Origin: Acidobacteriota bacterium
GTDB taxonomy: Bacteria; Acidobacteriota; UBA4820
Assembly: GCA_029559035.1 (NCBI GenBank)
Contig: JAKQCT010000001.1
Location: forward strand, 1 to 64,000
Direction of reading: 5' to 3'
DNA: 64,000 nt
Shown one piece after another: positions 1 to 8,086 of the stretch (position 1 is the stretch's first letter; each line of letters opens with the position of its first letter). The position numbers and the translations under genes are program-made. The notes below the pieces were generated by a model that made no database searches, was not told the DNA's origin, and was given only the letters and a program-made list of their open reading frames with translations.

Positions 1-530
1 GGGAGGACGCCCCTCGATATCTCCTTCGCAAGGTTCTTTTCTATCAGCCTGTTATAGGCTTCGTAGCAGCTTTTGTTCATCTCCCTGATCATGGCCGCGA
101 TCTCTTTCGCCTCCCCCTCTTCGAAAGGTTCGGGCGAGCGGCCCTGCTTGTTGGACGTGCTCTGCGGCGCGACGACAGACTCGTCGGGAACGTAGAACTC
201 CTCCTTCATTATCGAGTATCTTCCGGAGATCTCGTTGACCCTGGCCGTCCTGTGCCTTATCCACTGCCGGGCGACAAAGATGGGGAGCTTTACGTGGAAT
301 GTAAGTACGACCTGCTCGAACGGGCTCGTATGGTCGTTCATCAGCAGGTAGTTGATCAGCATCCTGTCCTCGCGGAAGGTCTTCGTTCCCGCGCCGTAGG
401 AGACCCTCGCGGCCCCGACTATTCGGGAATCGGAACCCATGTAATCGACCAGCCGGACAAAGCCGTGGTCGAGGACCCTGAGTTCGTGATCAAGTATCTC
501 GTCCGCTTCTTTCGTGTGGTCGTGCGCCAT
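1..530 (-). CDS. thyX: Flavin-dependent thymidylate synthase ThyX (3' end off window)
   Basis: Not in the ORF track because its stop lies beyond the left edge. I translated the reverse strand from the ATG at 530: MAHDHTKEADEILD..., then the ThyX signature RHRTARVNEISGRYS, the family's RHRxxSxNExSxR flavin/dUMP motif with A in place of the first S. ThyX converts dUMP to dTMP using FAD, NADPH and methylene-THF. The start lies 2 nt after the carD stop, so the two are almost certainly one transcript. About 176 residues are visible; the C-terminal part is missing. The motif leaves little doubt about the family. Confidence 0.93.
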   Translation of the reverse strand, partial: MAHDHTKEADEILDHELRVLDHGFVRLVDYMGSDSRIVGAARVSYGAGTKTFREDRMLINYLLMNDHTSPFEQVVLTFHVKLPIFVARQWIRHRTARVNEISGRYSIMKEEFYVPDESVVAPQSTSNKQGRSPEPFEEGEAKEIAAMIREMNKSCYEAYNRLIEKNLAKEISRGVL

Positions 531-532
531 GG

Positions 533-1021
533 CTACTTCCCTTCGAGCGCCGCCTGGATCTCAGTTTCGATCTTCGGCCTGGGGGTGTTCTTGACGAGGG
601 CCGCCTCGGAGCTCATGAGCAGAAGGCAACGCTGGTACATCTTTTTCTCCCTGAAGGAGAGCGGCTTCTTGAGGTTCTGCATGTAAAGCGATTTGAGCAC
701 CCTCGCTATCGAAATGAGGTCTCCTTTAGCGACCATTACAGTGTGTGCGGTGAAGCGGTCCTTCCAGGTGGCGAACGATTCAGGGACGCCGTTCTTCAGG
801 AATTCGAAGGCTTCTTTTACGACTTTCGCGGAAGAGGGCTGCCTCAGTCCCACTCCTTCTATGCTGGAGTTGGGGATCATGACCTTGGAGACGTTCTCGG
901 TGTCGGTGAAGGCGAGGACCAGAAAAAGCTCCTTCCTGCCGCTCAGGTCCTTCTCTTCTATGGAGTTGACCTGTCCCACCCCGTAACCCGGGTAGACGAC
1001 TCTGTCTCCTATAGAAAACAT
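533..1021 (-). CDS. carD: CarD/CdnL-family transcription regulator
   Basis: The N-terminus FSIGDRVVYPGYGVGQV is the RNA polymerase-interacting (CarD/TRCF RID) Tudor-like domain, which binds the beta subunit. The helical C-terminal half corresponds to the DNA-binding domain that stabilises open promoter complexes. About 162 aa, normal for CarD/CdnL. The ORF track starts at 1069, but family proteins begin almost at the FxxGDxVVYP motif, so I prefer the ATG at 1021; the ATG at 1042 is also possible and would be nearly leaderless. It is followed at 2 nt by thyX. Confidence 0.9.
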   Translation of the reverse strand: MFSIGDRVVYPGYGVGQVNSIEEKDLSGRKELFLVLAFTDTENVSKVMIPNSSIEGVGLRQPSSAKVVKEAFEFLKNGVPESFATWKDRFTAHTVMVAKGDLISIARVLKSLYMQNLKKPLSFREKKMYQRCLLLMSSEAALVKNTPRPKIETEIQAALEGK

Positions 1022-1048
1022 GGTTCCAAGCTTAGCGCCCATATCGTC

Positions 1049-1057
1049 ATTATACCA
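1049..1057 (-). promoter_or_regulatory. Extended -10 promoter for carD-thyX
   Basis: On the minus strand the sequence reads TGG-TATAAT, a perfect -10 box with the TGn extension. No convincing -35 box sits upstream, as is usual for extended -10 promoters. Transcription would begin around 1040-1042, very close to the carD start. Confidence 0.6.
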
Positions 1058-1076
1058 CCTTTCCCCCAAAAACCAC

Positions 1077-1105
1077 TTGACCGCAAGGAATAACTCCCAT
1101 ATCCT
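1077..1105 (+). promoter_or_regulatory. Sigma70-type promoter for the 1114 gene
   Basis: TTGACC (1077-1082), a 17-nt spacer, then TATCCT (1100-1105). The predicted transcription start is only a few bases before the ATG at 1114, so the message would be leaderless or nearly so. No Shine-Dalgarno is visible before that ATG. It diverges from the carD promoter. Confidence 0.5.
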
Positions 1106-1113
1106 AGTGAACT

Positions 1114-2241
1114 ATGAGAAAAGCGCTTTTAATCCTCGCGGCAACGCTATTATTTGTTTCCGGCCCGGTCCTTGCTGACGAATGGTTCGACATCGAGATG
1201 CGGGTTATGACCACCGGGGAGAACCAGCCGCAGCGGGAGATCGGAGTCTTCGGAGCCGAGCTTCCCCTCAGCGGCAAGGGATACCTGGAAAGGTCCCTCA
1301 CCGTAAGGAACATGTCCCGGAACACAAGCAACGTGGTCGATTTCAAGCTCACGATGAAGCCCGAAAGGGGCAGGCAGGGGGAACTCCACCTCATTTTCAC
1401 CTCCGATGCAACCCCGAAGACCGGCAAACCGGAAAGCAGGTTCAGGGACCTGGTTTTCGATAAGCCCGGCGGCCAGATAGTCGAGATCTTCAGCGACCCG
1501 CAGACCGGGACAAGGCTCATCATTTCCTTATTGTTGAAACCAAAGGAGATAAAGGAAGAGCTCACGGCGAACCTGAAGGTTCTTTGGAAAAGCCGCGTCG
1601 AAAAGGTCTCGAGAACAGGGAAGGAACAGATCGACTCTTTCGACCTTCGCTCCGTGGGGAGCGCTCCGGTGGGCAGGACTCTTACCCACAGCGTGCCCGT
1701 CTGGGTCCCGGGAGAGGGCGGAGAACTCAAGGTTGAGGGGTTGAAAGACCTCGACAAAGCCACTACGATAGTTACAGTCAAGGCCGGTGAAGGGTTCACC
1801 TACACTCCGGAAACTTCAAAGAAAGAGGCCCGGAAAAAGGAAAAGGAAGAAAAGAAGAGGAAAAAGGACAGCCGTTTGCCTGCGTTCCTTCAGCAGGAGG
1901 AAAAAGAGGCGCCGGAAGAGGTCCAGGCTTCCGAAACTCCCCCTCCGGATGCCGGTGTCGTCAAGTCCACAGAAGAACCACAGCGGGGCGAGCCTCCGGG
2001 GTCTTACAACTGGGAGAAGGAGGATTTCAGCTTCGACGTGGTCAGCGAAGCCGAGCCCGGGGGGACGGTCAAAGCTACTGTAAGGATGAACGGATCTATC
2101 TTTGACCAGGAGAAGAAAACTCTGGTCGTGCTCCCCGAGAAAACTGAAACGCGCTCTTTTTCGAACGGCGAGATAGCCGTTCTCCACACGTCTGACGAAG
2201 CCGGAGAAGGCTACTCGCTCACGCTCCAGGCCCAGTTCTGA
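1114..2241 (+). CDS. Secreted protein of unknown function
   Basis: The protein opens with a clear Sec signal peptide (MRKALLILAATLLFVSGPVLA). Residues 20-230 look like a beta-rich domain with no motif I recognise. A highly charged K/E segment follows (about 232-285, runs such as KKEKEEKKRKK), then a Pro-rich linker and a C-terminal beta domain of about 80 residues ending in a terminal Phe (LTLQAQF). The terminal F could point to outer-membrane association, but the whole is not a recognisable barrel. lolA follows 26 nt later on the same strand, so envelope function is likely by context only. I cannot name a family. Confidence 0.75.
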   Translation: MRKALLILAATLLFVSGPVLADEWFDIEMRVMTTGENQPQREIGVFGAELPLSGKGYLERSLTVRNMSRNTSNVVDFKLTMKPERGRQGELHLIFTSDATPKTGKPESRFRDLVFDKPGGQIVEIFSDPQTGTRLIISLLLKPKEIKEELTANLKVLWKSRVEKVSRTGKEQIDSFDLRSVGSAPVGRTLTHSVPVWVPGEGGELKVEGLKDLDKATTIVTVKAGEGFTYTPETSKKEARKKEKEEKKRKKDSRLPAFLQQEEKEAPEEVQASETPPPDAGVVKSTEEPQRGEPPGSYNWEKEDFSFDVVSEAEPGGTVKATVRMNGSIFDQEKKTLVVLPEKTETRSFSNGEIAVLHTSDEAGEGYSLTLQAQF

Positions 2242-2267
2242 AATCCTTGTCCGTTCGGAGGTGTTAC

Positions 2268-2963
2268 ATGAAAAAAACCGCGACGAGCCGCCTGACGGTT
2301 TTTTTTACCGTCATCCTGATCGGGGCGGCGATGATGTCCGCCGGCGCGCCGGGAGGCGGATGCGCCGATGCCATGGCGCTTCTCGATGAGACCATCCTGA
2401 AGTTCTCCTCATGGGAGTGCTCTTTCAACCATACAGTCAGTATGGTTTCGGGAGGTTTCACGGAGACCGAGGAAGGGAGATTGTGGGCGGAAAAGGGGGG
2501 GAAGATGCGCTGGGAATACTCGGCCCCCGCCGGCAAGCTTGCCGTAACAGATGGGAAGACCGCCTGGATCTACCTTCCTGATGAAAAAAGAGCTTACAAG
2601 CTCAAGGTTCCGTCACGGAAACACCTTCCCGTTCCGCTGCGGCTGTTGTCAGGCAGATCGAAGCCCTCCGGGGAATTCTTTTGCGTGTCGTCATCGAGCT
2701 CGGGAGGGGTAACGACCATAGAGCTGGGCTTCAAGGAGAAGGACGTGAAATTCAGGAGGCTGGCCGTCTCCCTCGACGAGCGCGAAAGGTCCATCACCGG
2801 GATAAGCTACGTTGACGAGCTGGACAACAAGGTCTCCTATTCCTTTTCTGGCGGAGTAAAGAACGGGAAGATCGATCCGCGGCTTTTCTCTTTCACGCCC
2901 CCGGCTGGAACGAGGATATCGGAAGAAGCGGACGACGACGTCCTGCGGACGATCGAAAAATGA
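2268..2963 (+). CDS. lolA: Outer-membrane lipoprotein carrier LolA-like protein
   Basis: Signal peptide MKKTATSRLTVFFTVILIGAAMM, then the LolA fold: FNHTVSMVSGGFTETEEGRLWAEKGGKMRWEYSAPAGKLAVTDGKTAWIYLPDEKRAY. This matches the family pattern in which a polypeptide 'G.l...rPgkmRWeY..P' is followed by 'v.DG..lwiY'. LolA shuttles lipoproteins from the LolCDE transporter through the periplasm. I start at 2268 rather than the track's 2247 because GGAGG lies 6 nt before that ATG and the signal peptide begins there. LolC/E and LolD are encoded at 28.9-30.8 kb; no LolB is visible. Confidence 0.85.
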   Translation: MKKTATSRLTVFFTVILIGAAMMSAGAPGGGCADAMALLDETILKFSSWECSFNHTVSMVSGGFTETEEGRLWAEKGGKMRWEYSAPAGKLAVTDGKTAWIYLPDEKRAYKLKVPSRKHLPVPLRLLSGRSKPSGEFFCVSSSSSGGVTTIELGFKEKDVKFRRLAVSLDERERSITGISYVDELDNKVSYSFSGGVKNGKIDPRLFSFTPPAGTRISEEADDDVLRTIEK

Positions 2964-3060
2964 ATGGGCAGAATAGCAGAAATCGGTAAGCTGTGAAGTA
3001 CATAAGGGATATCAATTCCACCATCCTAAAATTTTCACTTTTCAATTTTCAATTTTAAAT

Positions 3061-3087
3061 CCTTGAAAACGCCAGCCGTTTTCAAGG
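3061..3087. terminator. Hairpin between convergent lolA and folE
   Basis: Perfect 11-bp inverted repeat CCTTGAAAACG / CGTTTTCAAGG around a 5-nt loop. It overlaps the folE stop codon. An AT-rich low-complexity tract lies on the lolA side but there is no clean T-run, so it is at best a weak bidirectional terminator. Confidence 0.45.
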
Positions 3088-3645
3088 CGTCGGAATCTTG
3101 AACCCTCTCCCGACGAGCGCGAGGAATTCGAGCCTCGTCCTCTCGTCACGGAGGAAACTTCCCCTGAGGGCGGAAGTCACGGCCACGCTGCCTTCCTTCT
3201 GGACGCTCCGCATGACCATGCATAGGTGGGTCGCCTCGATGAGCACCCCGAGGCCTTCGGGCTTGACAAGCCCGTGAAGCGTCTCAGCTATCTGCTGGGT
3301 CATCCTCTCCTGTACCTGGAGCCGCCTTGAGAAATGCTCGACTATTCTGGCCAGCTTCGAAAGTCCTATGATCTTCCCGTCGGGGATGTATGCTATGTGG
3401 GCCCTGCCGAAGAAGGGGAGCATGTGGTGCTCGCACAGGCTGTAGAACGAAACGTCCCTCACCAGGACCATCGCCTGGGAAGGCTCGTCGAAAATCGACC
3501 CGGCGCATATTTCATCTAGGCTTTCCCTGGAGCCCTTCGTCAGCTCGAGAAGGCTTTCCCCGACACGCCTCGGGGTCTGAAGCAGTTCGGGACGGTCGGG
3601 ATCTTCGCCGATTTTTTCCAGGATTTCTCTGATAGCCTTTTCCAC
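3082..3645 (-). CDS. folE: GTP cyclohydrolase I
   Basis: Makes 7,8-dihydroneopterin triphosphate from GTP, the first step of folate synthesis and also of queuosine/7-deazapurine synthesis. Seen: EDPDRPELLQTPRRVGESLLEL, SLCEHHMLPFFGRAHIAYIPDGKIIGLSKLARIVEHFSRRLQVQERMTQQIA and ATHLCMVMRSVQK. These contain the zinc ligands (Cys-Glu-His-His and the later Cys). The ORF track begins at a GTG at 3678. The GTG at 3645 has GAGGAG exactly 5 nt upstream and gives the usual FolE N-terminus (VEKAIREILEKIGEDP), so I choose it. queF lies at 41.7 kb; the intervening queuosine genes are not in the window. Confidence 0.95.
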   Translation of the reverse strand: MEKAIREILEKIGEDPDRPELLQTPRRVGESLLELTKGSRESLDEICAGSIFDEPSQAMVLVRDVSFYSLCEHHMLPFFGRAHIAYIPDGKIIGLSKLARIVEHFSRRLQVQERMTQQIAETLHGLVKPEGLGVLIEATHLCMVMRSVQKEGSVAVTSALRGSFLRDERTRLEFLALVGRGFKIPTP

Positions 3646-3791
3646 TTCATCTCCTCGGGGGCACAGCTCGCCCGGCACTTCTTCTATTCTGGCACAAAGG
3701 GAACGAAATATCCAATGGCTTTTACGTCCTGTCTCATTTGCTTTTGATTCTTCAATGCCCGTATAATTGTCGCGGTCGGGAAGGAGCTTTC

Positions 3792-4901
3792 GTGCCCCAG
3801 AAAAACTCGAACATGCCGCCGATACTGCATATCAACACTGAAAAAGGTTTTCGTGGAGGGGAAGTCCAGACCCTCGAGATCGCCAAAAGGCTCAGGGACA
3901 AGGGTTATCCCACCCTCCTGATGTGCCGAAAGCAGGGGATGCTCTGTCAGAAGGCGATCGCCGAGGGCCTTGAAACGATGGAATTCTCCCCCCGGGGCGA
4001 ACTGGACATACTCAGCGCCCTGAAAATAAAAAAGACCGCCTCCCAGTTCGGCGCCCGGATCGTCCACGCGCATACTTCGCAGGCCCTGGGCCTTGTCTAT
4101 CTTTCCAGGGTCCGAAAGGCAGGCTGCCGCGTCATCGCGACCCGGAGGGTCTCGTTTCCTTTCAAATCCAGGTATTCGATCAGAAAATACCTGGCCGCGG
4201 ACAGGGTGATCGCGGTGGCCGAAGAGGTCGCCATAGGCCTGATGAAGGATGGCGTCCCGCAGGATAAGATCACCGTGATACATTCCGGCGTCAACCTCGA
4301 ACCGTTCAGGAACCTTGCCGAACCCTCCAAGGTAAAGGACCGGCTAGGCGTGGGCAGGCATTTTCCGGTGATCGGCGTCGTCGGAGCGCTCGCCCACCAC
4401 AAGGGCCACCAGACATTCCTCAAGGCGCTGAACAGGATCTGGACGAGATTCCCCGGCGTTATGACGATCTTCGTCGGCGACGGGCCGGCGGCGGACGACA
4501 TCAGGAGGTCGGTGGAGTCCAGGGGGCTGCCGTCTCTTTTCACGGGCCACGTAGACAACGTGGCGCCCATCTACAGGGCTTTCGACTTGTTCGTCCTCCC
4601 ATCATCTTCGGGCGAGGGCTCTCCGGGTGTCATAAAGGAGGCGGCCGCTTCGATGGTCCCCGTCGTCGCGACGAACGTCGGGGGGACCAGGGAGATCCTG
4701 CGCAACGGAACGGAAGCCATCCTCGTCCCTCCTTCCGAGCCGATAAGGATGGCGGAAGCCATAATGACCTTGGTAAACAACGAGGAGCTCAGGACCAGGC
4801 TCGCACTCGCCGCCAGGGAAAGAGTCAGGGAGTTCTCTTTCGAAAAAGTGGTCGAGCAGCACGAGCTGGTCTACAGGAAGGCGCTGGAACCGAAAACCTA
4901 G
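3792..4901 (+). CDS. GT4-family glycosyltransferase
   Basis: Two-Rossmann (GT-B) protein of about 369 aa. The N-terminal acceptor domain carries HINTEKGFRGGEVQTLEIAKRL. The C-terminal nucleotide-sugar domain carries GVVGALAHHKGHQTFLKAL, FVGDGP, FTGHVDNVAPIYRAFDLFVLPSSSGEGSPGVIKEAAASMVPVVATNVGGTREIL, the GT4 pattern with the conserved E (GSPGVIKEA). It probably acts in LPS or cell-surface glycan assembly in the cytoplasm; the sugar is unknown. I start at the GTG at 3792 because AAGGAG sits 5 nt upstream; the track's 3738 has no ribosome site. Its end overlaps the convergent MerR-like gene by 4 nt. Confidence 0.88.
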   Translation: MPQKNSNMPPILHINTEKGFRGGEVQTLEIAKRLRDKGYPTLLMCRKQGMLCQKAIAEGLETMEFSPRGELDILSALKIKKTASQFGARIVHAHTSQALGLVYLSRVRKAGCRVIATRRVSFPFKSRYSIRKYLAADRVIAVAEEVAIGLMKDGVPQDKITVIHSGVNLEPFRNLAEPSKVKDRLGVGRHFPVIGVVGALAHHKGHQTFLKALNRIWTRFPGVMTIFVGDGPAADDIRRSVESRGLPSLFTGHVDNVAPIYRAFDLFVLPSSSGEGSPGVIKEAAASMVPVVATNVGGTREILRNGTEAILVPPSEPIRMAEAIMTLVNNEELRTRLALAARERVREFSFEKVVEQHELVYRKALEPKT

Positions 4902-5467
4902 AACCGGGACTTGCCGAACATCCCCCTGACGAGCTTTGAAAGTTCCTTCCCGTCGACAGGTTTCTGGAGGACTTCGTAGAACCCGGCTTTTTCAGCCTCG
5001 GAAACAAGCTGCAGGTCGACGGCACTGGAAACCCCCAGAATGTTGATGTGCGAGAGCTCGGGATTAACCCTTATGATCCTCCCGACTTCTTTCCAGTCGG
5101 AACCGCCGCGGTCCATGTCCGCGATCACGAGAGCGGGGTCGAGCTTCAGCATCAGGAATCCCGTTTCAACGCCCGTGGAAGCTGCGAAGCATTGAAATCC
5201 CTTCAATCCGCCCTCGATCCTTTTCCTCTCGACCCTCTCCCCTGAGAAGCCCGACAGCAGGGCGCGCCATTTGCCGCCGAAGATCTTCTCCGGGATCGGC
5301 ATCCTGTTCTTCTTCAGGAAATCGTCCAACTCCTCGAGTTTGATCCTTCTGTGCCCTCCCGGAGTGGAATACGCCGGAAGGATCCCTTTTATTATCCAGA
5401 GGCGGATCGTGTAAGGGCTGACCCCGATGAGCCTGGCGGCATCGAAAGTCGTGAGGACCTTCTTCAT
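4898..5467 (-). CDS. MerR-like helix-turn-helix protein with receiver-like C-terminus
   Basis: Residues 1-55 are a winged helix of the MerR/excisionase type (TTFDAARLIGVSPYTIRLWIIKGILPAYSTPGGHRRIKLEELDDFLKK). The GGHRRI wing is typical. The C-terminal about 110 residues (PALVIADMDRGGSDWKEVGRIIRVNPELSHINILGVSSAVDLQLVSEAEKAGFYEVLQKPVDGKELSKLV) resemble a response-regulator receiver fold: a D in the beta3 position (ADMD) and a KP pair near the end. The usual acidic pair is not obvious, so phosphorylation is uncertain. The 4-nt overlap with the upstream bactofilin gene indicates co-transcription. Confidence 0.75.
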   Translation of the reverse strand: MKKVLTTFDAARLIGVSPYTIRLWIIKGILPAYSTPGGHRRIKLEELDDFLKKNRMPIPEKIFGGKWRALLSGFSGERVERKRIEGGLKGFQCFAASTGVETGFLMLKLDPALVIADMDRGGSDWKEVGRIIRVNPELSHINILGVSSAVDLQLVSEAEKAGFYEVLQKPVDGKELSKLVRGMFGKSRF

Positions 5468-5817
5468 TTCCTTTTTTCCGCTTCGGCCTGGGTATTCAGC
5501 TGGCTAGTCATCTCCGTTTGGACCTTTCCCGCGAGGATCCCCCCGTCCTCGACGTGGAGGTGGCCGGTCTTGAGATCGCCCTGTATCTTCCCGCGGGCGA
5601 ACAGCTTCGTGCTCTCGGTGGAGTAAACGTTTCCTTCAACTATTCCCGCTATCTCGATCTCTCTCGAAGATACAGGCCCCCTTACGACGGCTCCTTTCGC
5701 TACGACTACTTTGCCGGTCGTGGCGATCCCTCCTTCCACCCTTCCTTCTATGAGTATGTCTTCCCTCGCTTCGATGTTTCCCTTGAGCACCGTCGAAGGT
5801 TCTATTCTTGTGGTCAT
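5464..5817 (-). CDS. Bactofilin
   Basis: About 117-aa right-handed beta-helix protein: STVLKGNIEAREDILIEGRVEGGIATTGKVVVAKGAVVRGPVSSREIEIAGIVEGNVYSTESTKLFARGKIQGDLKTGHLHVEDGGILAGKV. The short repeating G-x-I/V turns are typical of bactofilins (DUF583), cytoskeletal filaments that position wall enzymes and polysaccharide machinery. I start at 5817 (MTTRIEPS) because GGAGG lies 4 nt upstream; the track's 5835 does not have one. It shares an ATGA overlap with the MerR-like gene. Confidence 0.9.
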   Translation of the reverse strand: MTTRIEPSTVLKGNIEAREDILIEGRVEGGIATTGKVVVAKGAVVRGPVSSREIEIAGIVEGNVYSTESTKLFARGKIQGDLKTGHLHVEDGGILAGKVQTEMTSQLNTQAEAEKRK

Positions 5818-5905
5818 TCGGCCTCCAGGCTTCAATTATTCACATTTACGCGATTATCGCAAGACCCGCCCGCCTGCTTTTCCGGAGAATGTCCCGCAAT
5901 CATGC

Positions 5906-5921
5906 CGGACAGTGCTGTCCG
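5906..5921. promoter_or_regulatory. Candidate operator palindrome between divergent genes
   Basis: CGGACAG-TG-CTGTCCG, 7-bp perfect arms with a 2-nt centre. It lies between the bactofilin/MerR-like pair (minus) and the TPR gene (plus), just before the likely -35 region (TTCAAT 5923-5928) of the latter. The neighbouring MerR-like regulator is a natural but untested candidate binder. Confidence 0.4.
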
Positions 5922-5922
5922 C

Positions 5923-5951
5923 TTCAATATAAGGGTTTTTTGATGTAGAAT
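5923..5951 (+). promoter_or_regulatory. Candidate promoter of the TPR gene
   Basis: TTCAAT (5923-5928), 17 nt, TAGAAT (5946-5951). The -35 is weak, the -10 is reasonable. GGAGG follows, 7 nt before the ATG at 5974. Confidence 0.35.
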
Positions 5952-5973
5952 ATTTCAGTTTGGAGGAATTGAC

Positions 5974-8028
5974 ATGAGCGATCCGAGAATAGAAAGCGCT
6001 AAAGAAGCCCTTCAGAAAGGCGCGTTCGACCAGGTCATCCAGACCCTCAAGCCGATGCTGGGAGAAATGCCGGACAATATCGAGATAAGAAATATCCTCA
6101 CGGAAGCGCAGGAAGGCATGATGCTCCGGCTCCAGCTATCCGGGAAGGTGAAGAAGGCTTCGGAACTGCTCGGCGCCGGCGACGCGGAAGGCGCGAAGAA
6201 AGTCGTGTACGATGTCCTGAAGCTTGATCCGACGAACCCCGAAGCGCTCGAGATGGAAAAGGTGTTCCAGGCTCCGCCGGTTGAAGACCTGAGCGAGACC
6301 ATCGACTTCGGGGTTTCCGACGACGCTTTCCACGATTCTATCTCGGCGCCGATCCAGCAGACAAGGGACGGCTCTGAACTTGACGAGTTGGAGGATTTCA
6401 GCCTCCCGACGGAAGGGTTCGGGCAGCAGGCGGCGGAGTCTCCCCTCGAAAGCACCAGGAACTCGGACAGTCATCCGCCGCAGGTGCAGGGATCGGACCA
6501 GATGGAACTCGAGGATTTCGGGGGTGCCGTGCCGCCGGCACAGCCGCCGGCGGATTCCGTTCCCGAGCTGGAGGATTTCGGTGGATCACCCCTTTCGGAG
6601 GATTTCTCTCTTCCGTCCGCTCCGGGCGCCGCGCCGGTGGAATCCACCGTTCTAAGTTCCGACGCGGTCGTGCCGTTCTCCTTCGGGGGGGGGGGCGGGA
6701 AGGTCGAGGCATTCATTTCTGAAGGAAGATCGCTCATTTCTGCGGGTCAATACCAGGAAGCGATAGATGTGCTTACAAGGATCTTCATTCTCGACGAGGA
6801 GAACCAGGAAGCTCAAAAACTTATAGACCAGGCGAAAGAACTCGAGGTCAACAGGGAGCGCGAGATAAATCTGATACTCAACGAGGCCATAAGCGCGTAC
6901 GACGCGAAAAGCTACGACAAGGCGAAATCTCTTTTCCAGAAAGTTCTCGCCATACTTCCGGGGCACAGGGAAGCGGATTATTACCTGAAGGAAATCGAGA
7001 ACTCCACGGGCAGTACGGCGCCGGCTTTCCAGCTGGAAACCCCTTCGCCGCAACCCTCATCTCCGTTCCAACTGGACGGAGGCCCGGGGGAATTCTCTTT
7101 TGACGCGGCGGGCGGTGCGAGCGGCGAAGATCTCGCCTCTCTCGTGGGACATCCGGCGCCGCCTCCCGCAGCTCCCCCGCCTGCCGGGGAATCATTGCCA
7201 ACGTCTGATTTTTCACAGCCGGAAATACCTGCTCCCATGATCCCTCAGAAAGCGCAACCGCAGGGCCAGAAATTAAAGAAGAAGAGCGGTAAGGGCGCCC
7301 CGGTCGGCATCATAGCAGCGGTACTGGGCGGGCTTCTTGTCGTAAGCTCTATTTTCTTCGTGGGACCCATGCTTTGGGAGAAGATGTTCTCGCCCAAACC
7401 CAAGGCGATGAGCATTCCGCCGGCAAAGCCTGCGAAAGAGCCGGCACAGCCCAAGCCCCAGGTCCCGGCCGCTCCCCAGGCGCCTCAGAAAAGCCTCGCC
7501 GAACTTGTCGCCGAATCGAAGGTAGCCATGCAGGAGAAACAGTACCAAAAAGCTGTGGACCTCCTTACGGAAGCTGAAAAGCTGGACAAGAACAACCTTG
7601 AGATCAGGGCGGCGCTGCCGAGCGCCCGCGAGGCGCTCGCGGTGCAGCAGGCGGAGGCGGCCAAAAACCAGAAGTTCATAGTCGATTACGAAAAGGCCGT
7701 CCAGTATTTCAAGATGCAGGAATACGGGGAGGCGCTCCGCATCTCCTGGAGGCTTGTATATCCGGACGACACCCTGGCCAAGCAGATGGGGAAGGCCGAC
7801 ACGATCCGCAAGATTATCAGGAACGGCTACTACAACTGGGGAGTGAAAGAGCTCAAGGCCGGGAATCCGCTCGCGGCGAAAAAGAACTTCCAGGACCTGC
7901 TTGATTCCGCTCCCGACCCGAAGGGCAGGGAACTTCTGGAATTCTCGAAGAAGTACAATTCATCCAACTTGGACGAGAAGTACAGGAGCTATGTCCAGGA
8001 ACTGAGCTTCAGGTCGCTGGAGGAATAG
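5974..8028 (+). CDS. TPR-repeat membrane protein with repeated ELEDF motifs
   Basis: 684 aa. Residues 1-100 form TPR-like helices (EALQKGAFDQVIQTLKPML, GDAEGAKKVVYDVLKLDPTNPEALEME). Residues about 130-220 are an acidic, Pro-rich disordered stretch with recurring LDELEDFSLP, MELEDFGG, PELEDFGG and SEDFSLP. A second TPR block lies at about 245-345 (GQYQEAIDVLTRIFILDEENQEA; KSYDKAKSLFQKVLAILPGH). A Pro-rich linker is followed by a transmembrane helix at about 443-464 (VGIIAAVLGGLLVVSSIFFVGPMLW) and periplasmic TPRs at the C-terminus. No enzymatic domain is seen. A run of 11 G's lies inside the frame at 6685. Envelope scaffold is my inference from context. Confidence 0.8.
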   Translation: MSDPRIESAKEALQKGAFDQVIQTLKPMLGEMPDNIEIRNILTEAQEGMMLRLQLSGKVKKASELLGAGDAEGAKKVVYDVLKLDPTNPEALEMEKVFQAPPVEDLSETIDFGVSDDAFHDSISAPIQQTRDGSELDELEDFSLPTEGFGQQAAESPLESTRNSDSHPPQVQGSDQMELEDFGGAVPPAQPPADSVPELEDFGGSPLSEDFSLPSAPGAAPVESTVLSSDAVVPFSFGGGGGKVEAFISEGRSLISAGQYQEAIDVLTRIFILDEENQEAQKLIDQAKELEVNREREINLILNEAISAYDAKSYDKAKSLFQKVLAILPGHREADYYLKEIENSTGSTAPAFQLETPSPQPSSPFQLDGGPGEFSFDAAGGASGEDLASLVGHPAPPPAAPPPAGESLPTSDFSQPEIPAPMIPQKAQPQGQKLKKKSGKGAPVGIIAAVLGGLLVVSSIFFVGPMLWEKMFSPKPKAMSIPPAKPAKEPAQPKPQVPAAPQAPQKSLAELVAESKVAMQEKQYQKAVDLLTEAEKLDKNNLEIRAALPSAREALAVQQAEAAKNQKFIVDYEKAVQYFKMQEYGEALRISWRLVYPDDTLAKQMGKADTIRKIIRNGYYNWGVKELKAGNPLAAKKNFQDLLDSAPDPKGRELLEFSKKYNSSNLDEKYRSYVQELSFRSLEE

Positions 8029-8086
8029 GCCCTGAGCGATCTCTTCCGCCGGGGCGGCTGGTGCCGCCCGGAACGGGTGACATGAA

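Noticed and set aside
8052-8069. Hairpin GGGCGGC-TGGT-GCCGCCC before the transglycosylase gene as terminator
   Set aside because: No T-run follows on either strand; could be incidental in GC-rich DNA.
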